DNA of 64,000 bases from Catalinimonas alkaloidigena (GTDB lineage: Bacteria; Bacteroidota; Bacteroidia; Cytophagales; Flexibacteraceae), in contig NZ_FNFO01000009.1 of assembly GCF_900100765.1 (NCBI RefSeq), forward strand, positions 248,001 to 312,000. Direction: 5' to 3'. Positions 16,684 to 24,671 of the stretch are shown in pieces (the first letter of the stretch is position 1; the number at the start of each line of letters is the position of its first letter). Below the pieces are notes generated by a model. It made no database searches and was not told where the DNA came from. It saw only the letters and a program-made list of their open reading frames with translations. The position numbers and the translations under genes are program-made.

Positions 16684-17314
16684 GGGTCCTGATGTTGTAT
16701 TTTGCTTTATAGGTCTGTAACAGCTCGTATCCGCGGGGGGACACCACGCCGTGTATAAAATGCAGCAGAAACTGCGTTTGCACTTCTACCAAACTGTAGG
16801 TGTCGTGGGGGAAGGCCGACGAATCGAACGCCAGCATCGCTTGCTCGATGCGCATGCGCGCCAGAATCGCCGGATGGGCGTCGTCGCGGTACAGGCCGTC
16901 GCGCTGACCCCATTGCAGGTTGTGGAGGATCGTCTTTTCGATGCAGGAATCGCGGTGCTCCAGAAAAACATGCCAGGCATCGGGGTGGTATTTCTGCAAG
17001 TCGTAGAGGACCACGGGGTTCATGTTGGCGAACATTTTCTGCAGCATGATCGAAATCAGGATGAACTCCTCGATGGCGTCGTGAGCTTCCTGACTAATCC
17101 CCTGCAGTACGTCTTCGGTCCGACATTGATGTTCCAGCATGACGCACTGTACCAACTCGTGTTTGTCGCGAAAAAACTGATAAATGGTCTTTTTCGAGAC
17201 CGACAGGTCTTTCGCCACATCGTCCATCGTCACACTTCGTAAACCGTACCGCAAGTAGAGATCCTCGGCCCCTTTGCGGATGCGTTCGCGCATGGTTTCT
17301 GTCTTCTGTTCCAT
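16670..17314 (-). CDS. TetR/AcrR-family repressor of the efflux operon
   Basis: A 214-residue protein from the ATG at 17314. The N-terminal helix-turn-helix spans about residues 8-55 (GAEDLYLRYGLRSVTMDDVA, then LSVSKKTIYQFFRDKHELV), a textbook TetR_N domain. The C-terminal helical ligand-binding part has no conserved signature, as is normal. As first gene of tetR-tolC-MFP-RND it probably represses its own operon. An internal ATG at 17293 (MRERIRKGAED) is an alternative start that still keeps the whole HTH. A -7-like element only about 10 bp before the first ATG suggests a very short leader or use of the internal start. Confidence 0.92.
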   Translation of the reverse strand: MEQKTETMRERIRKGAEDLYLRYGLRSVTMDDVAKDLSVSKKTIYQFFRDKHELVQCVMLEHQCRTEDVLQGISQEAHDAIEEFILISIMLQKMFANMNPVVLYDLQKYHPDAWHVFLEHRDSCIEKTILHNLQWGQRDGLYRDDAHPAILARMRIEQAMLAFDSSAFPHDTYSLVEVQTQFLLHFIHGVVSPRGYELLQTYKAKYNIRTHGKP

Positions 17315-17320
17315 CAACAA

Positions 17321-17359
17321 TGCAAAACTTAGGAAACGAAAAAAAGTTTCAAAGTTTCC
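17321..17359 (-). promoter_or_regulatory. Efflux operon promoter with candidate TetR operator
   Basis: On the minus strand TTTG (17353-17350), an 18-bp spacer and TAAGTTTTG (17331-17323) resemble the Bacteroidota -33/-7 promoter pair. GGAAAC (17332-17337) and GTTTCC (17354-17359) form an inverted repeat covering the spacer, with an additional GTTTC at 17346-17350. A palindrome on top of a promoter next to a TetR gene is the usual operator arrangement. Confidence 0.45.
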
Positions 17360-17559
17360 GATTCGTAAAGCCGATTATTTTCAGGATGAAAGGCAAAAAC
17401 AAAGGGCTGAACCGAAAGCAACCGTTTGGCCGCCGCGCACGTGATAGCCAACACCGGGAAGAACCGCCTCCGCATTAAAAGTTACAATCGTGTGATCTAA
17501 CCTTTTGATTCTCTCGTAGTTAGATTCTCAGCATATTCTTCATACAAACACCTTCATCT

Positions 17560-20500
17560 ATGCACACCTTTTTTACCACCCTTTGTCGCACCTGTTTCCT
17601 GATGGGGATTCTCGTGACGGCTCCCACCCTGGCTCAGACGTACAAAGCGTACCTGGGCGGCGCAAACGAAGTCCTGCCGGTCGCCACCATGGGCCACGGC
17701 GAAATCACCGCCGAATTAACGGGCACGACCGTAACCGTAACCGGCTCGTTTACCGGATTGAGCAGCAAATTCACCGCTTCGCATCTGCACTTGGCTCTGG
17801 CGGGTACGGCCGGCGACGTGGTATTTCCGCTGACGCCCACCATCCCGGTCGACTCGGACTCGCTCAGCGGAACGTTCGAAGCCGCTGACAACACCATTCC
17901 GTTGTCGGAAGAGCAGGTGATGGCGATGATGAATCGTCAGATTTACGTCAATCTCCACTCGGTAATGTATCCTAATGGCGAAATCCGTGGGCAAGTGGTT
18001 CCGGAAGCCGACGCATACTACCGCGCCAACTTGTTCGGCAGCAACGAGGTGCCGGCCGTCGCGACGCAGGCGAGCGGGAGTGTCTTCATGGAGTTGCATG
18101 CGGATACACTGGTGGTGACCGGTTCTTACATGAATCTGTCCAGTCCACGTAATCCGGTCGGTGGCACGGGCGCGCATCTGCATGCCGGTAAAGCGGGCAT
18201 GAACGGGGGCGTGGTCATTCCGCTGAACCCCACACCGGGTCCGGACGGCACTGCAGGAACCTTCGAAGCGGCCAACAATACGGTGAAACTAACGGCCGAC
18301 CAGCTGGTCCAATTGCGTAGCCGGGGCTTGTACGCCAACATCCACTCAGAAATGTACGGCTTTGGCGAGATTCGCGGGCAGGTGGTGAGCGGCATGGCCA
18401 ATGCGGTTTTTGTAGCGCATTTGTCGGGCACTAACGAAAATCCTGCTGTGACGACGACGGCCCACGGCGCGATGGTGCTGGAAGTCATGGACATGATGGT
18501 GATGACTTCGGGGTCGTTCATGGGACTGGAAAGTGATTACGCGGCTTCGCACCTCCATACCGGATTGGCCGGCGCGAACGGGCCGGTGGCTTTTCCATTG
18601 GCACCCGCTCTGGAGGGTGACCAGCGGGGGGGCACGTTCGGGGGTGACAGCAACCAGGTCGAACTGACCCAGGCGCAATACATGGCCATGTTCGAGCGGA
18701 TGATCTATGCCAACGTGCATTCGGCCAACCATTCCGGCGGCGAAATCCGCGGTCAGGTCGTCCCTGAGAGTCAGTATTTTGTGGTAGGCCACCTTTCGGG
18801 TGCACAACAGGTCCATCCCGTGGCGTCGTTGGGTAGTGGGGCTGTGCTCGGTGAGATTCAGGGAAATCAACTGACCGTCACCGGTTCGTTCATGGACCTG
18901 ATGAGTGACTTCAATGCCAATGTTGCGGGCGGTGCTCATTTGCACATGGCCTATGCCGGGCAAAACGGACCGGTGGTGTTCCCGCTGGTCACCGACGTGG
19001 AGGTAGGGAACCGAAGCGGCATGTTCATGGCCGACTCCAATCAGTTTACGCTGGACAGCGCGCAGCGCGTTGGGCTGTTAAAGCGCCACTTTTACGCTAA
19101 CATTCATTCGACCGATCATCCGGACGGTGAGCTTCGGGGGCAAATGCTGCCGCAGGCTACCGCGCTCTTCATCGCTACCCTGTCGGGCGCCAGCCAGACG
19201 CCCCCGGTGAAGTCCATGGGCAGCGGGACGCTGATCGGCGAACTGCACGGCACGACGCTGATGGTGAGCGGTGCGTTTATGGATCTCAGCAGCGGCTACG
19301 TGCCGAACGTAGCGGCGGGGTCGGGTGCCCACCTGCATTTGGGGCTGGACGGCATGGCCGGAGGTGTGGTAGTGCCACTGAATGTGATGGCGGCCGCGGG
19401 CGATACGGCCGGGGTAGTGATGGCCGATTCGAACAGCGTAGCGCTCACGGCGGGGCAACTCGATACGCTGCGGATGCGCATGCATTATGCCAACGTGCAT
19501 ACGGAAGCGTACCCCAGCGGTGAAATTCGGGGGCAGATGCTGCCGCTTGCGACGAGCTATCTGACCGCTACGCTGCAAGGCATGAACGAAAATCCGCCCG
19601 TGATGACCGACGCGATGGGTTCGCTGAAGCTGGAGATAAATGGAGAAATACTTACCGTTACCGGCTCGTTCAAGAACCTGGATAGCACCTATGTAAACTC
19701 GCACCTGCATGTGGGGGCGGCCGGTCGGAACGGAGGCGTAAAAATTCCGCTTGTGGCCACAGTAAATCCCGATTCGTTAGGCGGTATGTACCTGGCTGCT
19801 GACAACCGGTCGGTCATCAGCATGGGCGTCGCCGATTCGCTCGTGCGGGGACTGTTGTACGCGAATGTGCATTCCAAAGCGCATAGCGGTGGCGAAATCA
19901 GAGGGCAGGTCTTGAAAGAAAGTAATTTCTTCCCGATGGCCACTTCGATCACCAGTCCTGCCGACGAAGCCGAGATTACCATCGAAGGGCCAGACAATCA
20001 GGAATTTAGCGCTATGTGGGACGCCGCGGCTGACCCCGACGGAAACCGGGTGGTGTATTACTGGCAGCTAGCCGCCGATTCTGGGTTTGCGCTGATGGTC
20101 GTGAATGCCCTGGTAGATACCAACACGGCTTTTGTCACCGACTACGGCACGGTCGATTCGCTGTTGGCTCTGGCGGGCGTCGGGGTCGATCAGCAGGTGA
20201 CACTCTACCATCGCGTGGTAAGTTCGGACGGAAGTTTAATGAACATGGCCATGGACGTGCCTTCGGTGATGCTAACGCGCGGAGTGGTGGTGACCGATGC
20301 CGACGAGCTGTTAAGTCAGTTCCTGTACGGAGTTTACCCTTCGCCTACGGCCGGTCGCGCGACCCTTCTGGTAGAAGCAGAACGTGCTTCGCAGGGACAG
20401 ATCGTCGTGACGGATCTGATGGGGCGCATGGTCAGCCAGCGCGACATTCGGTTGCGCTCTGGCCGCAATGAGTTCCCGGTTGAGCTGGCTCGCCAATCGC

Positions 20501-20571
20501 CGGGCATCTATTTTGTGACCCTCGCCATCGAAGGGCAACCCCTGCCGGTGCGAAAGGTCGTGAAGCAATAA
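17560..20571 (+). CDS. Secreted six-CHRD-domain protein with T9SS sorting domain
   Basis: A 1003-residue exported protein. Signal peptide about 1-25 (ending TLAQ), then six tandem CHRD domains beginning near residues 27, 153, 282, 405, 535 and 665. Each has the pattern L-x-G-x-N/Q-E-x-x-PVxT...G, then SHLH or GAHLH, and ends YANxHS...GGEIRGQV. A fibronectin-like region (about 794-907, opening ITSPADEAEI) and a type A T9SS C-terminal domain (about 920-1003) follow; the latter includes VYPSPTAGRATLLVE, LMGRMVSQRDIRL and GIYFVTL. CHRD domains were first described in chordin and occur in bacteria on surface proteins of unknown function; the conserved His pairs might bind metal. It is probably exported through the outer membrane and attached to the cell surface. 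Confidence 0.9.
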   Translation: MHTFFTTLCRTCFLMGILVTAPTLAQTYKAYLGGANEVLPVATMGHGEITAELTGTTVTVTGSFTGLSSKFTASHLHLALAGTAGDVVFPLTPTIPVDSDSLSGTFEAADNTIPLSEEQVMAMMNRQIYVNLHSVMYPNGEIRGQVVPEADAYYRANLFGSNEVPAVATQASGSVFMELHADTLVVTGSYMNLSSPRNPVGGTGAHLHAGKAGMNGGVVIPLNPTPGPDGTAGTFEAANNTVKLTADQLVQLRSRGLYANIHSEMYGFGEIRGQVVSGMANAVFVAHLSGTNENPAVTTTAHGAMVLEVMDMMVMTSGSFMGLESDYAASHLHTGLAGANGPVAFPLAPALEGDQRGGTFGGDSNQVELTQAQYMAMFERMIYANVHSANHSGGEIRGQVVPESQYFVVGHLSGAQQVHPVASLGSGAVLGEIQGNQLTVTGSFMDLMSDFNANVAGGAHLHMAYAGQNGPVVFPLVTDVEVGNRSGMFMADSNQFTLDSAQRVGLLKRHFYANIHSTDHPDGELRGQMLPQATALFIATLSGASQTPPVKSMGSGTLIGELHGTTLMVSGAFMDLSSGYVPNVAAGSGAHLHLGLDGMAGGVVVPLNVMAAAGDTAGVVMADSNSVALTAGQLDTLRMRMHYANVHTEAYPSGEIRGQMLPLATSYLTATLQGMNENPPVMTDAMGSLKLEINGEILTVTGSFKNLDSTYVNSHLHVGAAGRNGGVKIPLVATVNPDSLGGMYLAADNRSVISMGVADSLVRGLLYANVHSKAHSGGEIRGQVLKESNFFPMATSITSPADEAEITIEGPDNQEFSAMWDAAADPDGNRVVYYWQLAADSGFALMVVNALVDTNTAFVTDYGTVDSLLALAGVGVDQQVTLYHRVVSSDGSLMNMAMDVPSVMLTRGVVVTDADELLSQFLYGVYPSPTAGRATLLVEAERASQGQIVVTDLMGRMVSQRDIRLRSGRNEFPVELARQSPGIYFVTLAIEGQPLPVRKVVKQ

Positions 20572-20592
20572 AAAATTAACGTTGATGTGTAG

Positions 20593-20622
20593 GGGCGATG
20601 CCGTCAGGCGTCGCCCTTTTTT
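20593..20622 (+). terminator. Terminator of the CHRD gene, overlapping the opposing gene's 3' end
   Basis: GGGCGATGCC pairs with GGCGTCGCCC (one wobble) around a four-base loop and is followed by six T. The 3' arm and T-tract are simultaneously the last codons (KKGDA-stop) of the convergent methyltransferase gene, whose stop codon is at 20604-20606. Confidence 0.8.
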
Positions 20623-21356
20623 ATGGTACTGATCCTTAAAGAGATCGGGAAAATTACCCGTTTTTCTTGCGCCTCTGGCCAGACTGTGCGGATACGCGCC
20701 AGGGCCTTGGGCAAAGGGTCGGTGCCTTCTTGGTTCTGGTAGCGGCGTAAGGCCGACCAACTGGAAAGATAGCCCGCTAAGTGGGCATACGTCCAGGAAA
20801 CTTCCAAGTTGAAGGAGCGCTCTTCCACATCGGCAAAAGGAAACGGCAGGGTCGCGTAGCCGGCCTCTACATGGCGGCGTTCGGGGTCCCAATAGGGTCC
20901 TAACGCTTCGTGGTAGAGATACCGGACGCCCGCATCGATGCCGGGGGCAATGGTCAGCAGACCATACGTCCAGACGGCGAGCTGCGCACCAGGACGTGCG
21001 ACGCGACGTGCCTCTGCATAAAACGGATCGAGCGCAAACCAATGTAAGGCTTGTCCTACCGTAATCAGATCGAAATACTGGTCTGGAAAAGGCGTCTGCT
21101 CCGCCGGACTGACCTGGTAACGCACGTTGGGCAGGGTAGGGGCCTGAGCCAGCTGCTGTGCACTGAGGTCGGTGGCTTCGACCTGGTCGAAAAAGGCAGC
21201 GAGGCGTTGTGCTACCTGACCGCTGCCGGTGGCGCAATCCCAGGCACGTTGCCGTGCCCGAACGCGGCTCATCAAAAACGAGTACAATTCGTCCGGGTAG
21301 GTAGGGCGAAATTGCGCGTAAGCGGCGGCCTGTTGCGAAAAAAGGTCTTTCGACAT
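20604..21356 (-). CDS. Class I SAM-dependent methyltransferase
   Basis: A 250-residue soluble methyltransferase of the UbiE/yeast TMT1-like group. Motif I is WDCATGSGQVAQRL (about 40-52), followed by VEATDLSAQQL, then YQVSPAEQTPFPDQYFDLITVGQALHWF (about 80-106, motif II/III with the characteristic QALHWF). The start MSKDLFSQQAAAYAQFRPTYP is family-typical. The C-terminal half carries the substrate lid and is not diagnostic. It is a single gene, minus strand, convergent with the CHRD gene and sharing its terminator DNA. Substrate unknown. Confidence 0.87.
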   Translation of the reverse strand: MSKDLFSQQAAAYAQFRPTYPDELYSFLMSRVRARQRAWDCATGSGQVAQRLAAFFDQVEATDLSAQQLAQAPTLPNVRYQVSPAEQTPFPDQYFDLITVGQALHWFALDPFYAEARRVARPGAQLAVWTYGLLTIAPGIDAGVRYLYHEALGPYWDPERRHVEAGYATLPFPFADVEERSFNLEVSWTYAHLAGYLSSWSALRRYQNQEGTDPLPKALARIRTVWPEAQEKRVIFPISLRISTIKKGDA

Positions 21357-21425
21357 CCCAAGGGGTTTTCGGTAAGGTAGCCACTTCGCGCTTCATGCGC
21401 CAGCACCCAGCTTTTCGTTGGGCAC

Positions 21426-23102
21426 TTAGGTATAGACTTTCTGTTTGGTGACGACCTTGCGAATCGCTTCGTACAAATGCGTAGGTTGAAAAGGCTTGCC
21501 AATAAAGTCGTTCATGCCTACCTGCCGAATGCTCTCCTCAACTTCCGGCGAAATGGTAGCGGTTAGCGCAATAATGGGCAGCTTTTCTGCAGGAATGCGC
21601 TGGCGGATTTGTCGAGTGGCTTCGTAGCCATCCACTTCCGGCATACTCAGGTCCATCAGAATCACGTCGTATTCGTGTTGCTCCAACATTTCCAGTACCT
21701 GCCGTCCGTCGCAGGCAAAGTCGGCGCGGGCAGCCTGCCACTGTTTCAGAAATCGCTTGACAACAAGCTGGTTGATCACGTTATCTTCCGCTACGAGTAC
21801 TCTGATGTCCTCCAGTGAATGGGACGAGGTCTGTACTGGCGTTGCGGGTTGCACCACTGCCGGATCGGCCTTTTTCAAAGTAAGCAGGCAATGGACAGAG
21901 GTTCCTTGTCCCGGCTGATGTTCCCGATGGAGGGTGCCCTCGTGCAAACGCACCAGCTTTTGGGCGATCGAAAGCTCAAATCCGTTGTTGAAGCTGGCGT
22001 ACGATGCTCCGGTGAGTTCTTGCGTTGAGCCACCCAAAAGGTTGAACTGGCCGCTGGTGTTCCCGATGCTGGTGTCGTGTACCGTCAGTTCCAGCCGAAT
22101 GTTGGTAGCGTGCGCCTGCAGACAGCGTAGCGATACGGTGATTTTGCCGCAGTCGGTGCTGTTGAGGGCGTGCGAAAGCAGGTGGTTCAGCAGTTGGGTC
22201 AGCCGGTTGCGGTCGCCCTTCAGCGGGATGTCCAGCGCTTCGTCAAACTCCAGTTGCAGGGTATTGCCTTTGGCGCGCACCAGCGGTTGAAACGCACTGA
22301 AAACGTGGTTGGTAATTTCTTTCAGAAGCAGCGGTTTTTCTTCCAGCTGAATGGGGTCCGCTTCGATCTGCTGGTAGTCCTGAATGCCGTTGAGGTTATG
22401 CAACAGGGTTTCGGCCGAGAATAAGATCAGGCGAAGCATTTTGGCTTGCTCCGGGCGGGGCAGGTCTTCCAGTAGTAAGTTGGACAGCCCCATAATGCTG
22501 TTAAGCGGCGTACGAATTTCGTGCGAAAGGCTGGAAATGAAGGCTTTCCGCGACAGTTGATGCAACTGCGTCATGATGGGATTTTCCTTCCCTTCCAGCG
22601 ACAAATCCAGGTGCAGGCCCACCACGCGTTGGGGTTTGCCCGCTTCGTCCCACTCCACAATCTGCCCATGGCAGTAGACCCAGTGCATGGTGCCGCTGCG
22701 GTGGAAGCAACGGATCATGGCGCTGAACGGCGCTTGCCCGCCGGACGCGGCGTGGCGCTCGAACGCCTCTTCTACCTTGCGGACGTCGTCAGGGTGAATA
22801 ATTTTCTTCCAGCTCGACGGGTGGTTCGGCATGGTTTGCTCGTCGTAGCCGAACATGGCCTTGAAGCGCGGACTCAGAAACTCATAGTCGCTCCCGATGC
22901 GCCAGTCCCAGTAACCGGCTTTGGCACCGTCGAGCAGTTGGTGGAAGAGCGTTTCTTGTTCGTATAACTTTAGCCGCAGCAACTCAACTTCTTGCTGGGC
23001 GTGGCGTTCTTTTTCGAGAAGGCACTGCTGGTCACGGACCAGTTGTACTAGTTCGTCTCGCGATAAAGTGGAGACGTCTTTTGTAATTTGGGTAGGCTTC
23101 AT
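21426..23102 (-). CDS. Hybrid histidine kinase (PAS-HisKA-HATPase-REC) with degenerate ATPase motifs
   Basis: A 558-residue cytosolic protein with no membrane segment. Coiled coil about 15-50; PAS/PAC about 50-175 (AGYWDWRIGSDYEFLSPRF, WKKIIHPDDV, VVGLHLDLS). HisKA about 185-250 has phospho-acceptor His194 in LSHEIRTPLNSIMG. HATPase about 300-420 has a weakened N-box (NHLLSHALNST, His where the Mg-binding Asn is expected), G1 box DTSIGN instead of DxGxG, and FELSIAQKLV in place of GLGL. The receiver domain about 435-555 is intact with Asp near 482 in VILMDLSMPE and a KPF. ATP binding looks impaired, so it may act as a phosphotransfer or sensory scaffold. No partner regulator is adjacent. Confidence 0.85.
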   Translation of the reverse strand: MKPTQITKDVSTLSRDELVQLVRDQQCLLEKERHAQQEVELLRLKLYEQETLFHQLLDGAKAGYWDWRIGSDYEFLSPRFKAMFGYDEQTMPNHPSSWKKIIHPDDVRKVEEAFERHAASGGQAPFSAMIRCFHRSGTMHWVYCHGQIVEWDEAGKPQRVVGLHLDLSLEGKENPIMTQLHQLSRKAFISSLSHEIRTPLNSIMGLSNLLLEDLPRPEQAKMLRLILFSAETLLHNLNGIQDYQQIEADPIQLEEKPLLLKEITNHVFSAFQPLVRAKGNTLQLEFDEALDIPLKGDRNRLTQLLNHLLSHALNSTDCGKITVSLRCLQAHATNIRLELTVHDTSIGNTSGQFNLLGGSTQELTGASYASFNNGFELSIAQKLVRLHEGTLHREHQPGQGTSVHCLLTLKKADPAVVQPATPVQTSSHSLEDIRVLVAEDNVINQLVVKRFLKQWQAARADFACDGRQVLEMLEQHEYDVILMDLSMPEVDGYEATRQIRQRIPAEKLPIIALTATISPEVEESIRQVGMNDFIGKPFQPTHLYEAIRKVVTKQKVYT

Positions 23103-23436
23103 CCTCTAAGAATCTTTCAGTTTTGTGAAACCCAACCTGTTCATTCCAATAAATTCGATAAAAATAATAGAATGGGCAGGTAAAGAGCGCTAAAGGTAGA
23201 GAGCCCAACTTGCTATTACCGGTTAACTTTGCTGGTTACCTTACTTGAATTCTCTACTTCTGTAATTTAGTGTATTTGAGACGAATAAGCTATATATTAA
23301 GTTATAAGTTGATTTTTTTGGGTTTTGTTTCCAAGCCTTTGCGGAACAATTGGGGAAAGAATCTTCAGAAACTGAGACTTCCCCTGTATCAGCCCGACAC
23401 AGGGCGCGCGGCACAATGCTGAGTTTCCGCTCTATA
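23103..23436. other. AT-rich intergenic region
   Basis: About 330 bp of clearly lower GC than its surroundings, between the divergent hybrid kinase (start 23102) and the first tandem membrane protein. It contains near-repeats GGTTAAC and GGTTACC (about 23221-23241), several T-runs and short TTTG words, so it probably carries promoters for both directions. No credible gene or RNA structure was seen. Confidence 0.5.
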
Positions 23437-24639
23437 ATGCGTTTTCCTTCCGTGAAACGAGCCGATTTGTCTTTATTGTACCTTTATGTCGGGGTTTGTG
23501 TCTCGCTCGGGTTACGTCTCTTCGTAGAATCCAGCCATTTTTTAAGTCCCGACTCAGAATATTACCTGAGTTGCAGTCAGAATGTGCTTGACGGAAAGGG
23601 TTTTGTCTTAGACAATCCGCAAACCGGGCAGCAAATTCCCTTTACCGTATGGCCCGTCGGATACCCGGCCCTCATCGCTTTGGTGGCGTGGCTGACCGGC
23701 CTGCCGGTGCTGTGGAGTTCCAAGCTTATCAATCTGTTGTTACTGGCCGTAGCGTTCGGCTGGCTGCGACAGCTGGCTCCCGCGCGCGCCTGGTGGCTGG
23801 CGCTGGCCTTCACGAGTGCGACGCTGTTGGAAGTATTTTCGTTCACGTGGTCGGAAGCGCCTTTTCTGATCGTTCTGCTGGTGTTTGGTGGCGCGCTGCA
23901 CCGTTACTGTGCCGGGCCAGGCGGATGGCCACGGGCACTAGGACTCTTGGGGTTGGGAAGCGCACTCTTCCTGTTGCGCTACATAGGTGCGTTTGCGTTT
24001 TTGTGTACGGCCGGTGCCGCATTGCTGGTGTGGACACGACCCGCCCAATTCCGCTATCGGGCATTGCCGCTGCTGGTCGTGAGTTTGGTGGGGATGATCG
24101 TGGTAGTGGGCTATCTGAGCATTTTATACATGCAAACGGGCTTTTGGACCGGAGGAGCCCGTTTCGTACCCGCACAGGAAAGCCTGGGAACGTTCGGTAC
24201 GATGTTGTTCAAGGCACTGGTCGGCGAATGGGTCATCCCCTATGCTTATTACCCTGCCATGCTGGCCAAACCGTCTTTTTGGAGGGTGGCGTTTGTTCAG
24301 GTGGGGTTGTTCGGATGGGGCTTTTATCGGGTGCGTCGGCTAGCCTCCAGGACACGCATCACGCTGCCTGCCTTCGCGTGGGTGTTGGTGGGGATCAGCG
24401 TGCTCTACCTCGTCGCACTGGTGGGGTTGCGCTGGCTCTCGCCCTTTGATGCGTTTGGGCCGCGGCTTTTGGCGCCCGCCACGCTTCTGCTGTTGGTCGC
24501 GGGCCTCTACACCATCGCCTGTCACGAGCCGCTTTACCGAAATTTGCGGCTGCCCCTCGTGCTGTTGTTTCTCCTGTCGCTATTCCTGAACACCCCGAAG
24601 AGCTGGGTACTTCAGTGGTGGCAAACTCTGTTGTCCTGA
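23437..24639 (+). CDS. Polytopic membrane protein, glycosyltransferase-39-like (tandem paralog 1)
   Basis: A roughly 400-residue integral membrane protein with about ten hydrophobic segments. Near the N-terminus an acidic loop SPDSEYYLSCSQNVLDGKGF is followed by WPVGYPALIALVAWLTGLP. A first-loop Asp/Glu pair and a WPxGYP motif resemble GT-C fold (PMT/ArnT-like) glycosyltransferases that use lipid-linked sugar donors. The C-terminus LFLNTPKSWVLQWWQ is shared with the next gene. I chose the ATG at 23437; ATG 23416 or GTG 23452 (aligned with the start of the paralog) are alternatives. The next gene starts 32 bp downstream. Enzyme activity is inferred only from the fold pattern. Confidence 0.7.
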   Translation: MRFPSVKRADLSLLYLYVGVCVSLGLRLFVESSHFLSPDSEYYLSCSQNVLDGKGFVLDNPQTGQQIPFTVWPVGYPALIALVAWLTGLPVLWSSKLINLLLLAVAFGWLRQLAPARAWWLALAFTSATLLEVFSFTWSEAPFLIVLLVFGGALHRYCAGPGGWPRALGLLGLGSALFLLRYIGAFAFLCTAGAALLVWTRPAQFRYRALPLLVVSLVGMIVVVGYLSILYMQTGFWTGGARFVPAQESLGTFGTMLFKALVGEWVIPYAYYPAMLAKPSFWRVAFVQVGLFGWGFYRVRRLASRTRITLPAFAWVLVGISVLYLVALVGLRWLSPFDAFGPRLLAPATLLLLVAGLYTIACHEPLYRNLRLPLVLLFLLSLFLNTPKSWVLQWWQTLLS

Positions 24640-24671
24640 TGCTGCCACGGGTTTCTGCGTATTTTCCGTCC

